A DNA stretch of 64,000 bases, taken from NCBI GenBank assembly GCA_022803075.1, contig JAFFTF010000002.1, positions 226,090 through 290,089 of the forward strand. The letters run 5' to 3'. Source of the stretch: Micrococcales bacterium 31B (GTDB lineage Bacteria > Actinomycetota > Actinomycetes > Actinomycetales > Dermabacteraceae). Positions 46,934 through 55,533 of the stretch are shown here, in pieces. Position 1 is the stretch's first letter; each line of letters opens with the position of its first letter. Under the pieces are notes generated by a model that was not told where the DNA came from, searched no databases, and saw only the letters and a program-made list of their open reading frames with translations. Made by a program: the position numbers and the translations under genes.

Positions 46934-47068
46934 TGCCGACCCGGCCACCCGGACACCCGACCGACCCGGCCACCCGGACACCCGACCGACTTGGCCACCC
47001 GGACTCCGACCGACCCGGCCACCCAGACCCCGACCGACCCGGCCACCCGGACACCCGACCGACCCGAA
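46934..47068. repeat. 24-25-bp tandem repeat between mpa and dop
   Basis: Five copies of CCGACCCGGCCACCCGGACAC and variants, with GGCCACCC at 46943, 46968, 46993, 47017 and 47041. No coding frame of known type is apparent. It fills most of the 243 bp between the mpa stop and the dop start. Confidence 0.9.
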
Positions 47069-47073
47069 GACCA

Positions 47074-47092
47074 GGCCACCCGCGCGTCCGCT
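47074..47092 (-). repeat. GC-rich element after mpa
   Basis: On the minus strand, AGCGGACGCGCGGGTGGCC begins within the mpa stop codon. It matches copies at 50171, 59139 and 61138. Confidence 0.5.
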
Positions 47093-48758
47093 ACAGGTAC
47101 TGGCCGCCGGTTTCGTGCAGCACGCTCGTGGCATCAATCGACTTGGGTACGGTCTCGCCGCTCGGCGTGTGAATCAGCGACCGAATGAACACGATGCGCT
47201 CGCCCTTTTTGCCGCTGATGCGCGCCCAATCGTCGGGGTTCGTGGTGTTGGGCAGGTCTTCGTTCTCTCGGAACTCGGCCGCCACGGCGTCGAGCAGGTG
47301 CTGCTCGGTGAGGCCGCGTTCGCCCGTCGCCAGCAGCGACTTGATCGCGGCGATCTTGGCCCGGTCCACGACGTTTTGAATCATCGCGCCCGAGATGAAG
47401 TCATGGAAGTACATGACCTCCTTGTCGCCTCCCGCGTAGGTGACCTCGAGGTATTCGTTCACGGGGGTCTCGGCGTACATGCGCTCGACGGTCGTCGTGA
47501 TGAGGTGCGCGAGCGCCCCCTCGATGCCGCCGTGCGCGGCGACGAGCTCGGCATGCACGGGCACCGCGGGCGTCAGGTACACGCCAAAGATCTCCTCGGC
47601 GCCGGGCTGGATGGGCCGCTGAATCTTGATCTTCACGTCGAGGCGACCGGGCCGCAAGATGGCCGGGTCGATCATGTCCTCGCGGTTGGAGGCACCGATC
47701 ACGATCACGTTTTCGAGGCTCTCGACGCCGTCGATCTCGGCCAGCAGCTGCGGCACGATGGTGGTTTCGACGTCGCTCGAAACGCCCGTGCCGCGCGTGC
47801 GAAACAGCGAATCCATCTCGTCGAAGAACACCACGACCGGCACGCCCTCGCTCGCCTTTTCGCGGGCCCGCGCGAAAATCAGCCGGATAGAGCGTTCCGT
47901 CTCGCCCACGTATTTATTGAGCAGTTCGGGGCCCTTGATGTTCAAGAAGTAACTGGGCTCGGACGCGCCGGCGGCCGGGTTGGCCCCGTCCCCCGCGGCG
48001 TTGCGATCGGCGACGCGCTGAGCGAGCGACCGCGCGACGGCCTTCGCGATGAGCGTCTTGCCGCACCCGGGCGGGCCGTAGAGCAGCACACCCTTGGGTG
48101 GCTTGAGGCCGTGCTCCCGGTAGAGATCACCGTGCAGAAACGGCATTTCGATGGCGTCTTTGATCTGCTCGATCTGCTCGCTGAGGCCGCCGATGTCTTC
48201 GTAGCGAATGTCGGGCGCGACCTCGAGCACGAGGTCGGTGATCTCGGCGCGCTCCACGAGTTCGAGCGCGAAACCGGCCTTAAGGGAGCACATGACGAAC
48301 TGGCCGGGCCGCAATCGCACGTCGCGCAGGGCGCCCGCGCGGCGCAGCACGCGTTCCTCTTCTTGGTGGGCGAGCACGATGATGCGGCCGTCGGGCAGCA
48401 GCTCTTTGATGGGCACGACCTCGCCGGTTGCGTCGTGGGGTTGCACCGCGACGATGTTCAGCGTCTCGTTGAGCAGCACCTCTTGGCCGGGCACCACGTG
48501 CGCGATCTCGACGTCGTCGCGGGCCGCGACGCGCAGCTTGCGCCCCGACTGCAGCACCTCGGCGAAACCCTCCTCGGTGGCCCGCAGAAAGGTCGCGAAC
48601 GTGTTGGGCGGCTGGCCCATGTCGTCGAGGTCTTGCTTCAGATTCTCAATCTGTTGGCGCGCGAGCTTCAGCGCGGTGACGAGCCGCTCGTTCTGGCCGG
48701 AGAGCGCCTGCACCTGGGTGCGCAGGTCTTGATAGCTGGCGGGTTCGATGGCGTTCAT
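47091..48758 (-). CDS. mpa: Proteasome-associated AAA ATPase (Mpa/ARC)
   Basis: The hexameric unfoldase that recognises Pup and feeds pupylated proteins into the 20S core. Its 555 residues comprise an N-terminal coiled coil (10-50), two OB domains (70-175), and an AAA domain with Walker A GPPGCGKT (228-235), Walker [13 protein letters not shown] and an RPGR-type sensor region. The C-terminus GQYL carries the penultimate tyrosine used to dock on the proteasome alpha ring. It begins 18 bp after trmI. Confidence 0.95.
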   Translation of the reverse strand: MNAIEPASYQDLRTQVQALSGQNERLVTALKLARQQIENLKQDLDDMGQPPNTFATFLRATEEGFAEVLQSGRKLRVAARDDVEIAHVVPGQEVLLNETLNIVAVQPHDATGEVVPIKELLPDGRIIVLAHQEEERVLRRAGALRDVRLRPGQFVMCSLKAGFALELVERAEITDLVLEVAPDIRYEDIGGLSEQIEQIKDAIEMPFLHGDLYREHGLKPPKGVLLYGPPGCGKTLIAKAVARSLAQRVADRNAAGDGANPAAGASEPSYFLNIKGPELLNKYVGETERSIRLIFARAREKASEGVPVVVFFDEMDSLFRTRGTGVSSDVETTIVPQLLAEIDGVESLENVIVIGASNREDMIDPAILRPGRLDVKIKIQRPIQPGAEEIFGVYLTPAVPVHAELVAAHGGIEGALAHLITTTVERMYAETPVNEYLEVTYAGGDKEVMYFHDFISGAMIQNVVDRAKIAAIKSLLATGERGLTEQHLLDAVAAEFRENEDLPNTTNPDDWARISGKKGERIVFIRSLIHTPSGETVPKSIDATSVLHETGGQYL

Positions 48759-48776
48759 GCTGGTCGCGGCGTGCCG

Positions 48777-50087
48777 CTACTCCTTGTGGTCCGTGCTGTT
48801 CAACTGGGCGCGCTCGGCGTCGAGCAGTTCGCGCTTCAGGGTGGGGTCGTACCGGCCCACGCGGCCCGAGGCCTTGGCCCCGCCCGAGATCATGGCGGCA
48901 TCGACGACGGCCTCGGCGTCACCGCGCAGACCCGCCAGTCGGGCGTCGCGCTGGGCGTGTGCCTCGCGCACGATGCGCCGCACCTTGCGGTCGGCGATGT
49001 CTTTCTCGCCGAACTGCTGCGGGTCCCACGTGAGGTCGTCACTGTGCAGGGCCTCGATCTGGGCGGCATCTACCCCCGTGGACGCCCCCGTGGGCAGCTC
49101 GGCAGCGTCACCGTCGTCTGCGCCGTCGTGGCCCACGTCGTTGCCGTCGTTTGACTCGTTGCCCTCCGCGCCGGGCACGTAGTTGCCCTTGGCGGGGCGA
49201 CGGCGGCGTTCGAGGGCCACATTGCCGTCGGCCATGCGCCTGGCGGTCACGAGAAACCCGGTGTGGCCGATCATGCGATGCTGGGGCCGCACCGCAAGGC
49301 CCTCGAGGTGCCAGCCGCGCACGAACGACTCCCAGGCGTCGGGCTCGCACCAGAACCCGTGCTCGCGCAGGGCCTCAACCGTGCGCGACAGTTGGGTTGC
49401 GGTCGCGACATAGGCGAGAAAGAGACCGCCGGGTTCAAGCACCTCGAAGGCCTCGTCGACGCACTCCCACGGCGCGAGCATGTCGAGCACCACGCGGTCG
49501 AACTTTTGGCCGAGAGCCGTGGCGTGGTCCTGAAAGTCACCCACCGACAGCGACCAGGCCGGGTGCTCACCGCCAAAGAAGGCCTCGACGTTGGCGGCAG
49601 CGATGTCGGCGAAATCGGCGCGGCGTTCGATGGAATGCACGTGACCGTGTTCGCCGACGGCGCGCAGCAACGACATGGTGAGGGCACCGGAGCCGACCCC
49701 CGCCTCCAGCACGCGCGCACCGGGAAAAACGTCGCCCATCATGATGATCTGGGCGGCGTCCTTGGGGTAGACGATCGCGGCTCCGCGCGGCATCGAAAGC
49801 ACATAGTCCGAGAGCAGGGGGCGCAGCACCTGAAACTCGACGTCCGCCGAGTTCGCCACCACAACGCCCTCGGGGCCGCCAATGAGGTCGTCGTGCCTGA
49901 AGAATCCCTTGTGCGTGTGAAACTCCTTGCCCGGCACGAGGGTGACCGTGTGCATGCGACCCTTCGCATCGGTGAGCTGCACGCGGTCACCCGGCTGCAG
50001 GGGCCCCGTGCGGCCCTTGGCACCGAGCGGTGCGGGGTCGTGAGCGGGGGCAGGCTGGGGGGCGTTCTCGGGTTGCGCAGTAGTCAC
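48777..50087 (-). CDS. trmI: tRNA (adenine-58-N1) methyltransferase
   Basis: TrmI methylates A58 in the T loop of tRNA. The core (residues 30-285) has RVQLTDAKGR, the AdoMet site RVLEAGVGSGALTMSLLRAVG and LDMLAPWE. A C-terminal extension of about 150 residues is acidic, then basic, and is not needed for the fold; similar tails occur in Micrococcales. The GTG at 50087 has no ribosome site but lies 6 nt after TACCCT, so it may be leaderless. It commonly precedes mpa in actinobacteria. Confidence 0.9.
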   Translation of the reverse strand: MTTAQPENAPQPAPAHDPAPLGAKGRTGPLQPGDRVQLTDAKGRMHTVTLVPGKEFHTHKGFFRHDDLIGGPEGVVVANSADVEFQVLRPLLSDYVLSMPRGAAIVYPKDAAQIIMMGDVFPGARVLEAGVGSGALTMSLLRAVGEHGHVHSIERRADFADIAAANVEAFFGGEHPAWSLSVGDFQDHATALGQKFDRVVLDMLAPWECVDEAFEVLEPGGLFLAYVATATQLSRTVEALREHGFWCEPDAWESFVRGWHLEGLAVRPQHRMIGHTGFLVTARRMADGNVALERRRRPAKGNYVPGAEGNESNDGNDVGHDGADDGDAAELPTGASTGVDAAQIEALHSDDLTWDPQQFGEKDIADRKVRRIVREAHAQRDARLAGLRGDAEAVVDAAMISGGAKASGRVGRYDPTLKRELLDAERAQLNSTDHKE

Positions 50088-50170
50088 CCCACCAGGGTAG
50101 TAGACGGCCCGCTGCGGGTCGCCGCGTGTCCACGCCGCACGCCGCTGGCACCCGCCGCGCGACCGCCAAC

Positions 50171-50189
50171 GGGCCACGCGGCGTCCGCC
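50171..50189 (-). repeat. GC-rich element after the thiolase gene
   Basis: GGCGGACGCCGCGTGGCCC on the minus strand, 15 nt after the thiolase stop. It resembles the elements at 47074, 59139 and 61138. Confidence 0.45.
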
Positions 50190-50204
50190 TCAAATCACGG
50201 CCCG

Positions 50205-51380
50205 CTACAGCGAGAGCAGCAGCGCCTCGCCCTGGCCGCCGCCGCCGCAGAGCGACACCGCGGCCTTGCCACCGCCGCGCCGCTGCAGTTCGAGCGCGGC
50301 GTGCAGCGCCACGCGGGCACCGCTCGCGCCGATGGGGTGGCCGAGCGCGATCGCACCACCGTGAATGTTGCACTTCTCGCCGTCGATGCCGAGGTCGACC
50401 AGCGATTGGCACACCACGGCGCCGAATGCCTCGTTGATCTCGATGAAGTCGAGGTCTGAGGCCTCCCAGCCGGCGCGGCGCAAAGCCGCTGCAATTGCGT
50501 TCGACGGCTGCGAGTGCAGCGAGGCGTCGGGGCCGGCCACCTGCCCGGGCTCCCCCACGCGCGCAATGATCGTGAGCCCGTGCTGCTCCGCGTACTCGGC
50601 GCTGGTCAGTACGAGCGCCGCCGCGCCGTCCGAGATGGGCGAGGCGTTGCCCGCCGTGATGGTGCCCTGCTTGTCGAACGCGGGGCGCAACCCGGCGAGC
50701 GTTTCGGCGGTGGTTTCGGCGCGGATCCCCTCGTCGGCGTCCACCACGACCTCGCCCTTGCGGCCCTTGATGGTCACGGGCACGATCTCCGCGGCCAGCA
50801 GTCCCGCCTGTTGCGCGGCGGCAGCGCGCTGGTGCGAGGCGGCGGCGACGGCATCCTGCGCCTCGCGGGTGAGCCCGCGCTCCGCGTTTCCGCGCTCGGT
50901 GAGCACACCCATCGAGATGCCTTCGAGGGCGTCGCTCAGGCCGTCGTGGGCGAGCGAATCCACGAGCGTCGCGTCACCGTAGACCCAGCCGCGGCGCGAA
51001 CCCGGCACCACATGCGGAGCGAGGCTCATCGACTCCTGGCCACCCGCCACCACCACCTGCGCGTCGCCGAGGCGAATCAGGCGGGCGGCGTCCGTAATGG
51101 CCGCGAGCCCCGACAAACACACCTTGTTGAGGGTCACGGTCGGCACGTCCCAGCCGATGCCCGCCGCGAGCGCGCTCTGCCGCGCGGGGTTCTGGCCGCA
51201 GCCGGCCTGCACCACATGACCCATGACCACCGCCTCGACCGCGTCGGCCGCGACGCCCGCGCGTTCGAGCGCCCCGCGAATGGCGTGCGCACCCAGTTCG
51301 ACAGCGCTGAGGGAAGAGAGTTGACCATTAATCTTGCCGAACGGCGTGCGTGCGCCGCCGACGATGACTGCTTCGTGCAT
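50205..51380 (-). CDS. Acetyl-CoA C-acetyltransferase (thiolase)
   Basis: A thiolase of 391 residues that cleaves or forms 3-ketoacyl-CoA. The acyl-carrying Cys88 is in NKVCLSGL, His348 in GGAIALGHPIGAS and the second Cys378 in SLCGGGGQGEA; NEAFG is also present. With the SDR and acyl-CoA dehydrogenase immediately upstream it makes a short catabolic module. Whether the physiological direction is degradation (fatty or amino-acid derived acyl-CoA) or synthesis cannot be decided here. Confidence 0.93.
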   Translation of the reverse strand: MHEAVIVGGARTPFGKINGQLSSLSAVELGAHAIRGALERAGVAADAVEAVVMGHVVQAGCGQNPARQSALAAGIGWDVPTVTLNKVCLSGLAAITDAARLIRLGDAQVVVAGGQESMSLAPHVVPGSRRGWVYGDATLVDSLAHDGLSDALEGISMGVLTERGNAERGLTREAQDAVAAASHQRAAAAQQAGLLAAEIVPVTIKGRKGEVVVDADEGIRAETTAETLAGLRPAFDKQGTITAGNASPISDGAAALVLTSAEYAEQHGLTIIARVGEPGQVAGPDASLHSQPSNAIAAALRRAGWEASDLDFIEINEAFGAVVCQSLVDLGIDGEKCNIHGGAIALGHPIGASGARVALHAALELQRRGGGKAAVSLCGGGGQGEALLLSL

Positions 51381-51413
51381 CGAAATCCTTGCCTAGTGGT
51401 TGCTGGTTGAGAT

Positions 51414-52187
51414 CTACCGGGGGGCGAGCCGCAGCGCCGCGTCGAGCCGCAGGGTTTCGCCATTGATGTAATCGTATTGCAGCAGTGCAGCGGCGCACTG
51501 TGCATATTCTTGCGGCCTTGCAAGCCGCGCAGGGAACGGCACGCTCGCCTCGAAGCGCTCCTTGAAGGCGGGGGTCACCTCGCCGAGCATGGGCGTCTCG
51601 ACGATGCCCGGAGCGATCGCGTTGACGCGAATGCCGTGCTGGGCGAGGTCGCGTGCGGCGGGTAGCACCATGCCCACCACGCCGGCCTTCGACGCGGAGT
51701 AGGCGATCTGCCCCACCTGCCCCTCGTACGCCGCGATGGACGCCGTGAGCACCACCGCCCCGCGCTGGCCGTCGTCGTCGAGCGGTTCGCTCGCCGCCAT
51801 GGCCTCCGCGGCGCACGCGAGCACCGTGAACGAGCCGTTCAGGTTGATCGAGATGGTGCGCGAAAACGCATCGAAGTCGTGAGTGCCGTCGCGGCCCACG
51901 ATGCGCCCCGTCGCGAGCACTCCCGCGCAGTGCACCACGGCGCGCAACGGCCCCGCCTCGCCCGCGCGTGCGATCGCGGCACGCACCGACGCGGCGTCCG
52001 TAATATCGGCCGCCACCCAGGTGATTCCGGACGCCTCGGCCCCCGGCTGCAGCCCGGCCCGCTCCAGGCCGGCGGGCAGGTCAACGCCGAATACCCGCGC
52101 CCCGAGTGCGGCGAGGTGGTCAGCGGTGGACCTGCCGAGCCCCGAGGCGGCTCCCGTCACCAGCGCGACGCGGTCTTTCAGTTCCAT
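51414..52187 (-). CDS. SDR family 3-hydroxyacyl-CoA dehydrogenase-like protein
   Basis: A short-chain dehydrogenase of 257 residues with the cofactor motif TGAASGLG (11-18) and catalytic Ser150, Tyr163 and Lys167 (YSASK). Asp36 after the second strand (GVDLP) suggests NAD preference. The sequence resembles the type 10 hydroxyacyl-CoA dehydrogenases (NAIAPGIVETPML, QYDYINGETLRLDAALRLAPR). It lies between the thiolase and the acyl-CoA dehydrogenase, which supports a beta-oxidation role. Confidence 0.88.
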   Translation of the reverse strand: MELKDRVALVTGAASGLGRSTADHLAALGARVFGVDLPAGLERAGLQPGAEASGITWVAADITDAASVRAAIARAGEAGPLRAVVHCAGVLATGRIVGRDGTHDFDAFSRTISINLNGSFTVLACAAEAMAASEPLDDDGQRGAVVLTASIAAYEGQVGQIAYSASKAGVVGMVLPAARDLAQHGIRVNAIAPGIVETPMLGEVTPAFKERFEASVPFPARLARPQEYAQCAAALLQYDYINGETLRLDAALRLAPR

Positions 52188-52207
52188 CTGCGGTTTCCTC
52201 TCGAAAG

Positions 52208-53404
52208 TTACTCGAAGGCGGAGACGCCGGTGATGGCGCGGCCCACGAGCAGGGTGTTGATCTGGTGGCTGCCCTCGTACGAGTAGATGGCCTCGGCGTC
52301 GGCGAAGATCTTGGCCATTTCGAAGTCGGTGCTGATGCCGTTGCCGCCGAGGATGTTGCGGCCGAGGGCGACGGTTTCGCGCATGCGGTCGGTGATGCTG
52401 GACTTCGCGAGGGCGGCCTGATCCATCGAGAGCCGCCCGGTTTCTTGGAGTCGGGCGAGTTGCACCATGAGCGACACGGAGAGCGTGGCGTTGCCGAGCA
52501 TACGGGCGAGTTGGTCTTGGATGAGTTGAAACGAGTCGATGGGGCGGCCAAATTGTTGGCGGTCAGCGGCGTAGCGTCGTGCGACGTCGAGGGCCGCGAA
52601 TTGCTGACCGACGGCCTGCCAGCTGACCCACACGCGGGAGTCGAGCAGTAGCGCATTGGTGTCGCGGAACGTGCGCGTTCCGGGCAGCCAGTTGCCCGCG
52701 GGAATCCGCACGTTGTCGAGAGTGATGTTGGCGTTCTGGATAATCCGCACCGAGGCCTTGTTGAGGATCGGCTCGGCCGTGAATCCGCGGCGCGAGCTCT
52801 CGACGATGAAACCCTTGATCTGCTGGTCTGCCTCGTCGCGCGCCCAGATGAGGATGTAGTCGGCGAAGGTGCCGTTGCCGATCCAGCGTTTGACGCCGTT
52901 CAGCACCCATTCGTCGCCCTCACGCCGAGCGCTCGTGGTCATGCCGCGCGAAATGTCGGAGCCGTGTTCGGGCTCGGTGAGCGCGAATGCGCCGATGCTC
53001 TCGAGCGAGTCGAGCGCGGGCAACAGGTCGCGCTGTTGGTCGGTGGAACCCAACTGGTCGATGGCGGCCCGGAACAGCTCGTGATGGACGCCGTAAAACG
53101 TCGAGACGGAGGTGTCGGCGCGGGCGAACTCCATGTGAATGAGGCCCCCGAGGAGGTGACTCATCGAGGCCGCTCCGCCGATGCGCTGCGCGGCGATCTT
53201 GGGCAGCAGCTCGAAGGGAAATTCTGCGCGGTTCCAGTAGTCGATCGCGAGGGGGCGCACTTCGGACTGGAAGAACGCCCGGGCGGTGAGCAGTTTGTCG
53301 TATTCGGCGGGGCTCAGCAGGTCTTGCAGATACAGCAGGTCAGCGTCGGGGTACGGCAGCTGGCCGGACGCGGGGTGCGGTGGCACCGAGTGCGAGTGTG
53401 GCAT
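52208..53404 (-). CDS. Acyl-CoA dehydrogenase (glutaryl-CoA dehydrogenase-like)
   Basis: A FAD-dependent acyl-CoA dehydrogenase of 398 residues. The catalytic base is Glu377 in YSYEGSHQIN. Other landmarks are ALTEPEHGSD, GVKRWIGNGTFAD and LGGNGISTDFEM. The spacing and motifs are closest to glutaryl-CoA dehydrogenases, though substrate cannot be fixed. The ATG follows AGGAG. It heads the three-gene unit, and a possible operator lies just upstream. Confidence 0.9.
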   Translation of the reverse strand: MPHSHSVPPHPASGQLPYPDADLLYLQDLLSPAEYDKLLTARAFFQSEVRPLAIDYWNRAEFPFELLPKIAAQRIGGAASMSHLLGGLIHMEFARADTSVSTFYGVHHELFRAAIDQLGSTDQQRDLLPALDSLESIGAFALTEPEHGSDISRGMTTSARREGDEWVLNGVKRWIGNGTFADYILIWARDEADQQIKGFIVESSRRGFTAEPILNKASVRIIQNANITLDNVRIPAGNWLPGTRTFRDTNALLLDSRVWVSWQAVGQQFAALDVARRYAADRQQFGRPIDSFQLIQDQLARMLGNATLSVSLMVQLARLQETGRLSMDQAALAKSSITDRMRETVALGRNILGGNGISTDFEMAKIFADAEAIYSYEGSHQINTLLVGRAITGVSAFE

Positions 53405-53414
53405 CGTTGCTCCT

Positions 53415-53452
53415 GGTCAGTCGGTAAATGAAGATTAACTCAACTTGACCGA
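53415..53452. promoter_or_regulatory. Possible operator upstream of the acyl-CoA dehydrogenase operon
   Basis: Nested inverted pairs GGTCA/TGACC (53415-53419, 53446-53450) and TCGGT/ACCGA (53421-53425, 53448-53452) in an A/T-richer stretch. It could bind a TetR-type regulator, but no such gene is adjacent. Confidence 0.3.
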
Positions 53453-53476
53453 TCAGGCTAGCGTCGCGCCAACTCG

Positions 53477-53535
53477 CCGCGCGTTGACCCGCGCGTTGAC
53501 CCGCGCGTCAGCCCCGCGCGTCAGCCCCGCGTGCG
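53477..53535. repeat. 12-13-bp tandem repeat at the 3' end of the site-2 protease gene
   Basis: Units CCGCGCGTTGAC (53477, 53489) and CCGCGCGTCAGCC (53501, 53514), then a partial copy. The M50 stop codon lies in the fourth unit, so the gene end is repeated downstream. Confidence 0.85.
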
Positions 53536-54645
53536 CTGGGTCCAGAAGGCGTGCACCACGGCGCGGTCAATGACCGCCACGGGTAACCCCGCGGCGTCCA
53601 CGGCGAGGTATTCGCGCTCCGTGTTTTCGAGAATGTGCGCGAGTGCGTCGGTGCCGTCCTCCGCCGCGGGGAACGCCGCCGCCGGGCCGACCTGTCGCGA
53701 GACGGCCGAGAGCGCTACCTGACCGTAGGCGTGAGCGGGCACGGCGCGAAAAGCGGCATCGTCGACGATGCCGACGAGCTGGCCCTGATCATCCGCGAGA
53801 ACCACGCGCGCGCCCTGTAACAAATCTCCCGCGTATTCGGCGAGCGCGGCCCCCGGGGCACCCAGCACGCAGGGTCGCGCGAGCGGCCGCCACGAAAAGT
53901 CTCGCACCCGTTGCAATTGCGCGTCGTGGCGGAACGCCTGATAGGCCGTGAACGCCAGGTACGCCCCGCCCAGCACCACCCAGATCACGCCGGTGGTGCC
54001 GAAACGGGTGGAGATGGCGTCCTGAAAAATAACGCCCACCACGGCGAGACCGGCACCGAGCAGGAGACCGAGGGTCGCCGCGATGCGGTTCGCCAGGCGT
54101 TCGCTGCCCGTTACCTTTTCGAGCACGGCGGTGAGCGCGTGGCCGCCGTCGAGGGGGCTGACGGGCAGCAGGTTGATCGCGGCCATAACCGCGTTGATGT
54201 AGCACCAGCCCAGCAGTACGAGACCGCGCCAGATGGAGGGTTCGAGGCCGGCGGCTACCAGGTAGGTGACGACCGCCAGCGCGACGTTCGTGAGCGGCCC
54301 GCACAGGGAGATCGCGATGCGATGCCACCACGTGCGCGATTCGCCGTGAAACTGCGTGTGGCCACCCCAAAAGTGCAGGGCGATCTCGGTGACGCGATGC
54401 CCGAGGGCACGCGCCGTCACGGCATGGGCCAACTCGTGCAGCAGCACGCTCACGAGAATGCCGAGGCCATAGATGACCACCGCGAACACGAGGGTCGCGC
54501 TGACCCCGCTGAGCCCGGCTCCGCTGGGCACCATGAGCAGGAGAATCACCGCGAGGACGAGCCATGTCGTGGGCTCGACCTTGACGAGAAAGCCGAAGCA
54601 ATGAAACGCGACGGTACCGCGCTTCAGCGGCGGTCTAGTGGGCAT
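53521..54645 (-). CDS. Site-2 protease family membrane metalloprotease
   Basis: An M50 intramembrane protease (SpoIVFB/Rip3-like) of 374 residues. The zinc motif HELAH is at 70-74 and the third ligand Asp166 in SPLDGG. Six hydrophobic segments span residues 25-235. The C-terminal 130 residues form a CBS-like regulatory region. These proteases cut membrane anti-sigma factors or similar substrates; the target here is unknown. It overlaps the HAD gene by 11 bp. In relatives this pair lies next to trmI, but three metabolic genes intervene here. Confidence 0.88.
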   Translation of the reverse strand: MPTRPPLKRGTVAFHCFGFLVKVEPTTWLVLAVILLLMVPSGAGLSGVSATLVFAVVIYGLGILVSVLLHELAHAVTARALGHRVTEIALHFWGGHTQFHGESRTWWHRIAISLCGPLTNVALAVVTYLVAAGLEPSIWRGLVLLGWCYINAVMAAINLLPVSPLDGGHALTAVLEKVTGSERLANRIAATLGLLLGAGLAVVGVIFQDAISTRFGTTGVIWVVLGGAYLAFTAYQAFRHDAQLQRVRDFSWRPLARPCVLGAPGAALAEYAGDLLQGARVVLADDQGQLVGIVDDAAFRAVPAHAYGQVALSAVSRQVGPAAAFPAAEDGTDALAHILENTEREYLAVDAAGLPVAVIDRAVVHAFWTQRTRG

Positions 54646-55336
54646 CGGAGGGCGCGCCGGTACCGAGGTGAACCCTCTCGCCGGAGGCGATGCGGCGCAG
54701 CAGCGCCTCGTCGAGTTGAGTCAGCGAGGTGAGCAGGCTGAGCGAGTCGCTCGGCTCAATGGGCACCATGTGCGGCACGGCGATGGTGTGCGCGCCCGAC
54801 GCGACCGCGGCGCCGACCCCTGGCTTGGAATCCTCTACCGCCACGCACGCGTCGATCGCCACGCCGAGTCGCTCGGCCGCGAGCAGGTAGCATTCCGGGT
54901 CAGGCTTGCCCTGCGCGACCATGTCGCCCGTTACGAGTGTCTCGAACGCGGGAAAATCGATGGAGTTTGCGAAGGTCACGGCCAGGGTCTCGTACGACAT
55001 GGTGACGAGCGCTTGGGGAACGCCGAGAGCGGCGACGAAACGCAGGCACTCGAGGGCACCCGGTCGCCAGGGGGTACGCTCGACGAGTCGCTCGTTGACC
55101 TCGCCCGCGAGTCGCGTCACGATCTCCTCAACGCTGAGGGTGAGTTCACCGCGCGAGCGCATCAATTCGGCGCCCTGGGTGAGCGGCAGGCCCACCATGC
55201 CGAGGGCGTCTTGCTGCGTCCACTGTGCGCCATGCTCTGCCATCAGGCGATGCTCCGACGCGATCCAGTACGGTTCGGAGTCAATGAGGGTGCCGTCCAT
55301 GTCCCACAAGACAGCTGCGGGCAGGTTTAGGGTCAT
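54635..55336 (-). CDS. HAD-family hydrolase
   Basis: A haloacid-dehalogenase-type phosphatase of 233 residues with motif I DMDGT (12-16), a helical cap (25-85), motif II around VTMSYETL, Lys in GKPDPECY and motif IV VEDSKPGV. Beta-phosphoglucomutase-like enzymes have this layout, but the substrate is unknown. The ATG has AAGGA upstream. It is co-transcribed with the site-2 protease. Confidence 0.88.
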   Translation of the reverse strand: MTLNLPAAVLWDMDGTLIDSEPYWIASEHRLMAEHGAQWTQQDALGMVGLPLTQGAELMRSRGELTLSVEEIVTRLAGEVNERLVERTPWRPGALECLRFVAALGVPQALVTMSYETLAVTFANSIDFPAFETLVTGDMVAQGKPDPECYLLAAERLGVAIDACVAVEDSKPGVGAAVASGAHTIAVPHMVPIEPSDSLSLLTSLTQLDEALLRRIASGERVHLGTGAPSDAH

Positions 55337-55533
55337 GGGTTTCCTTACTCGGCGCGGGTAGTGGATTCGCGGGTAGTGGAGTGGCGCTGAAGCCTCATCT
55401 CGACGATAACTCAGGGGTCCAGCGTTTGCCCCTGGCGTGCATTAATGTGGACTGTGCGCCTGCTCGCACGGCGCTTCCGGGTACCAGGCGGCGCAGCCCG
55501 CGCCGCCTCGATAGTCACAGTGAATGGATCAGA

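Noticed and set aside
46934-47068. CRISPR-like array
   Set aside because: Five repeats of about 24 bp are directly adjacent with no unique spacers and no cas genes nearby.
45819-49154. Plus-strand open frame of 1,111 codons opposite dop and mpa
   Set aside because: It spans the tandem repeats and two conserved minus-strand genes and has no recognisable domain.
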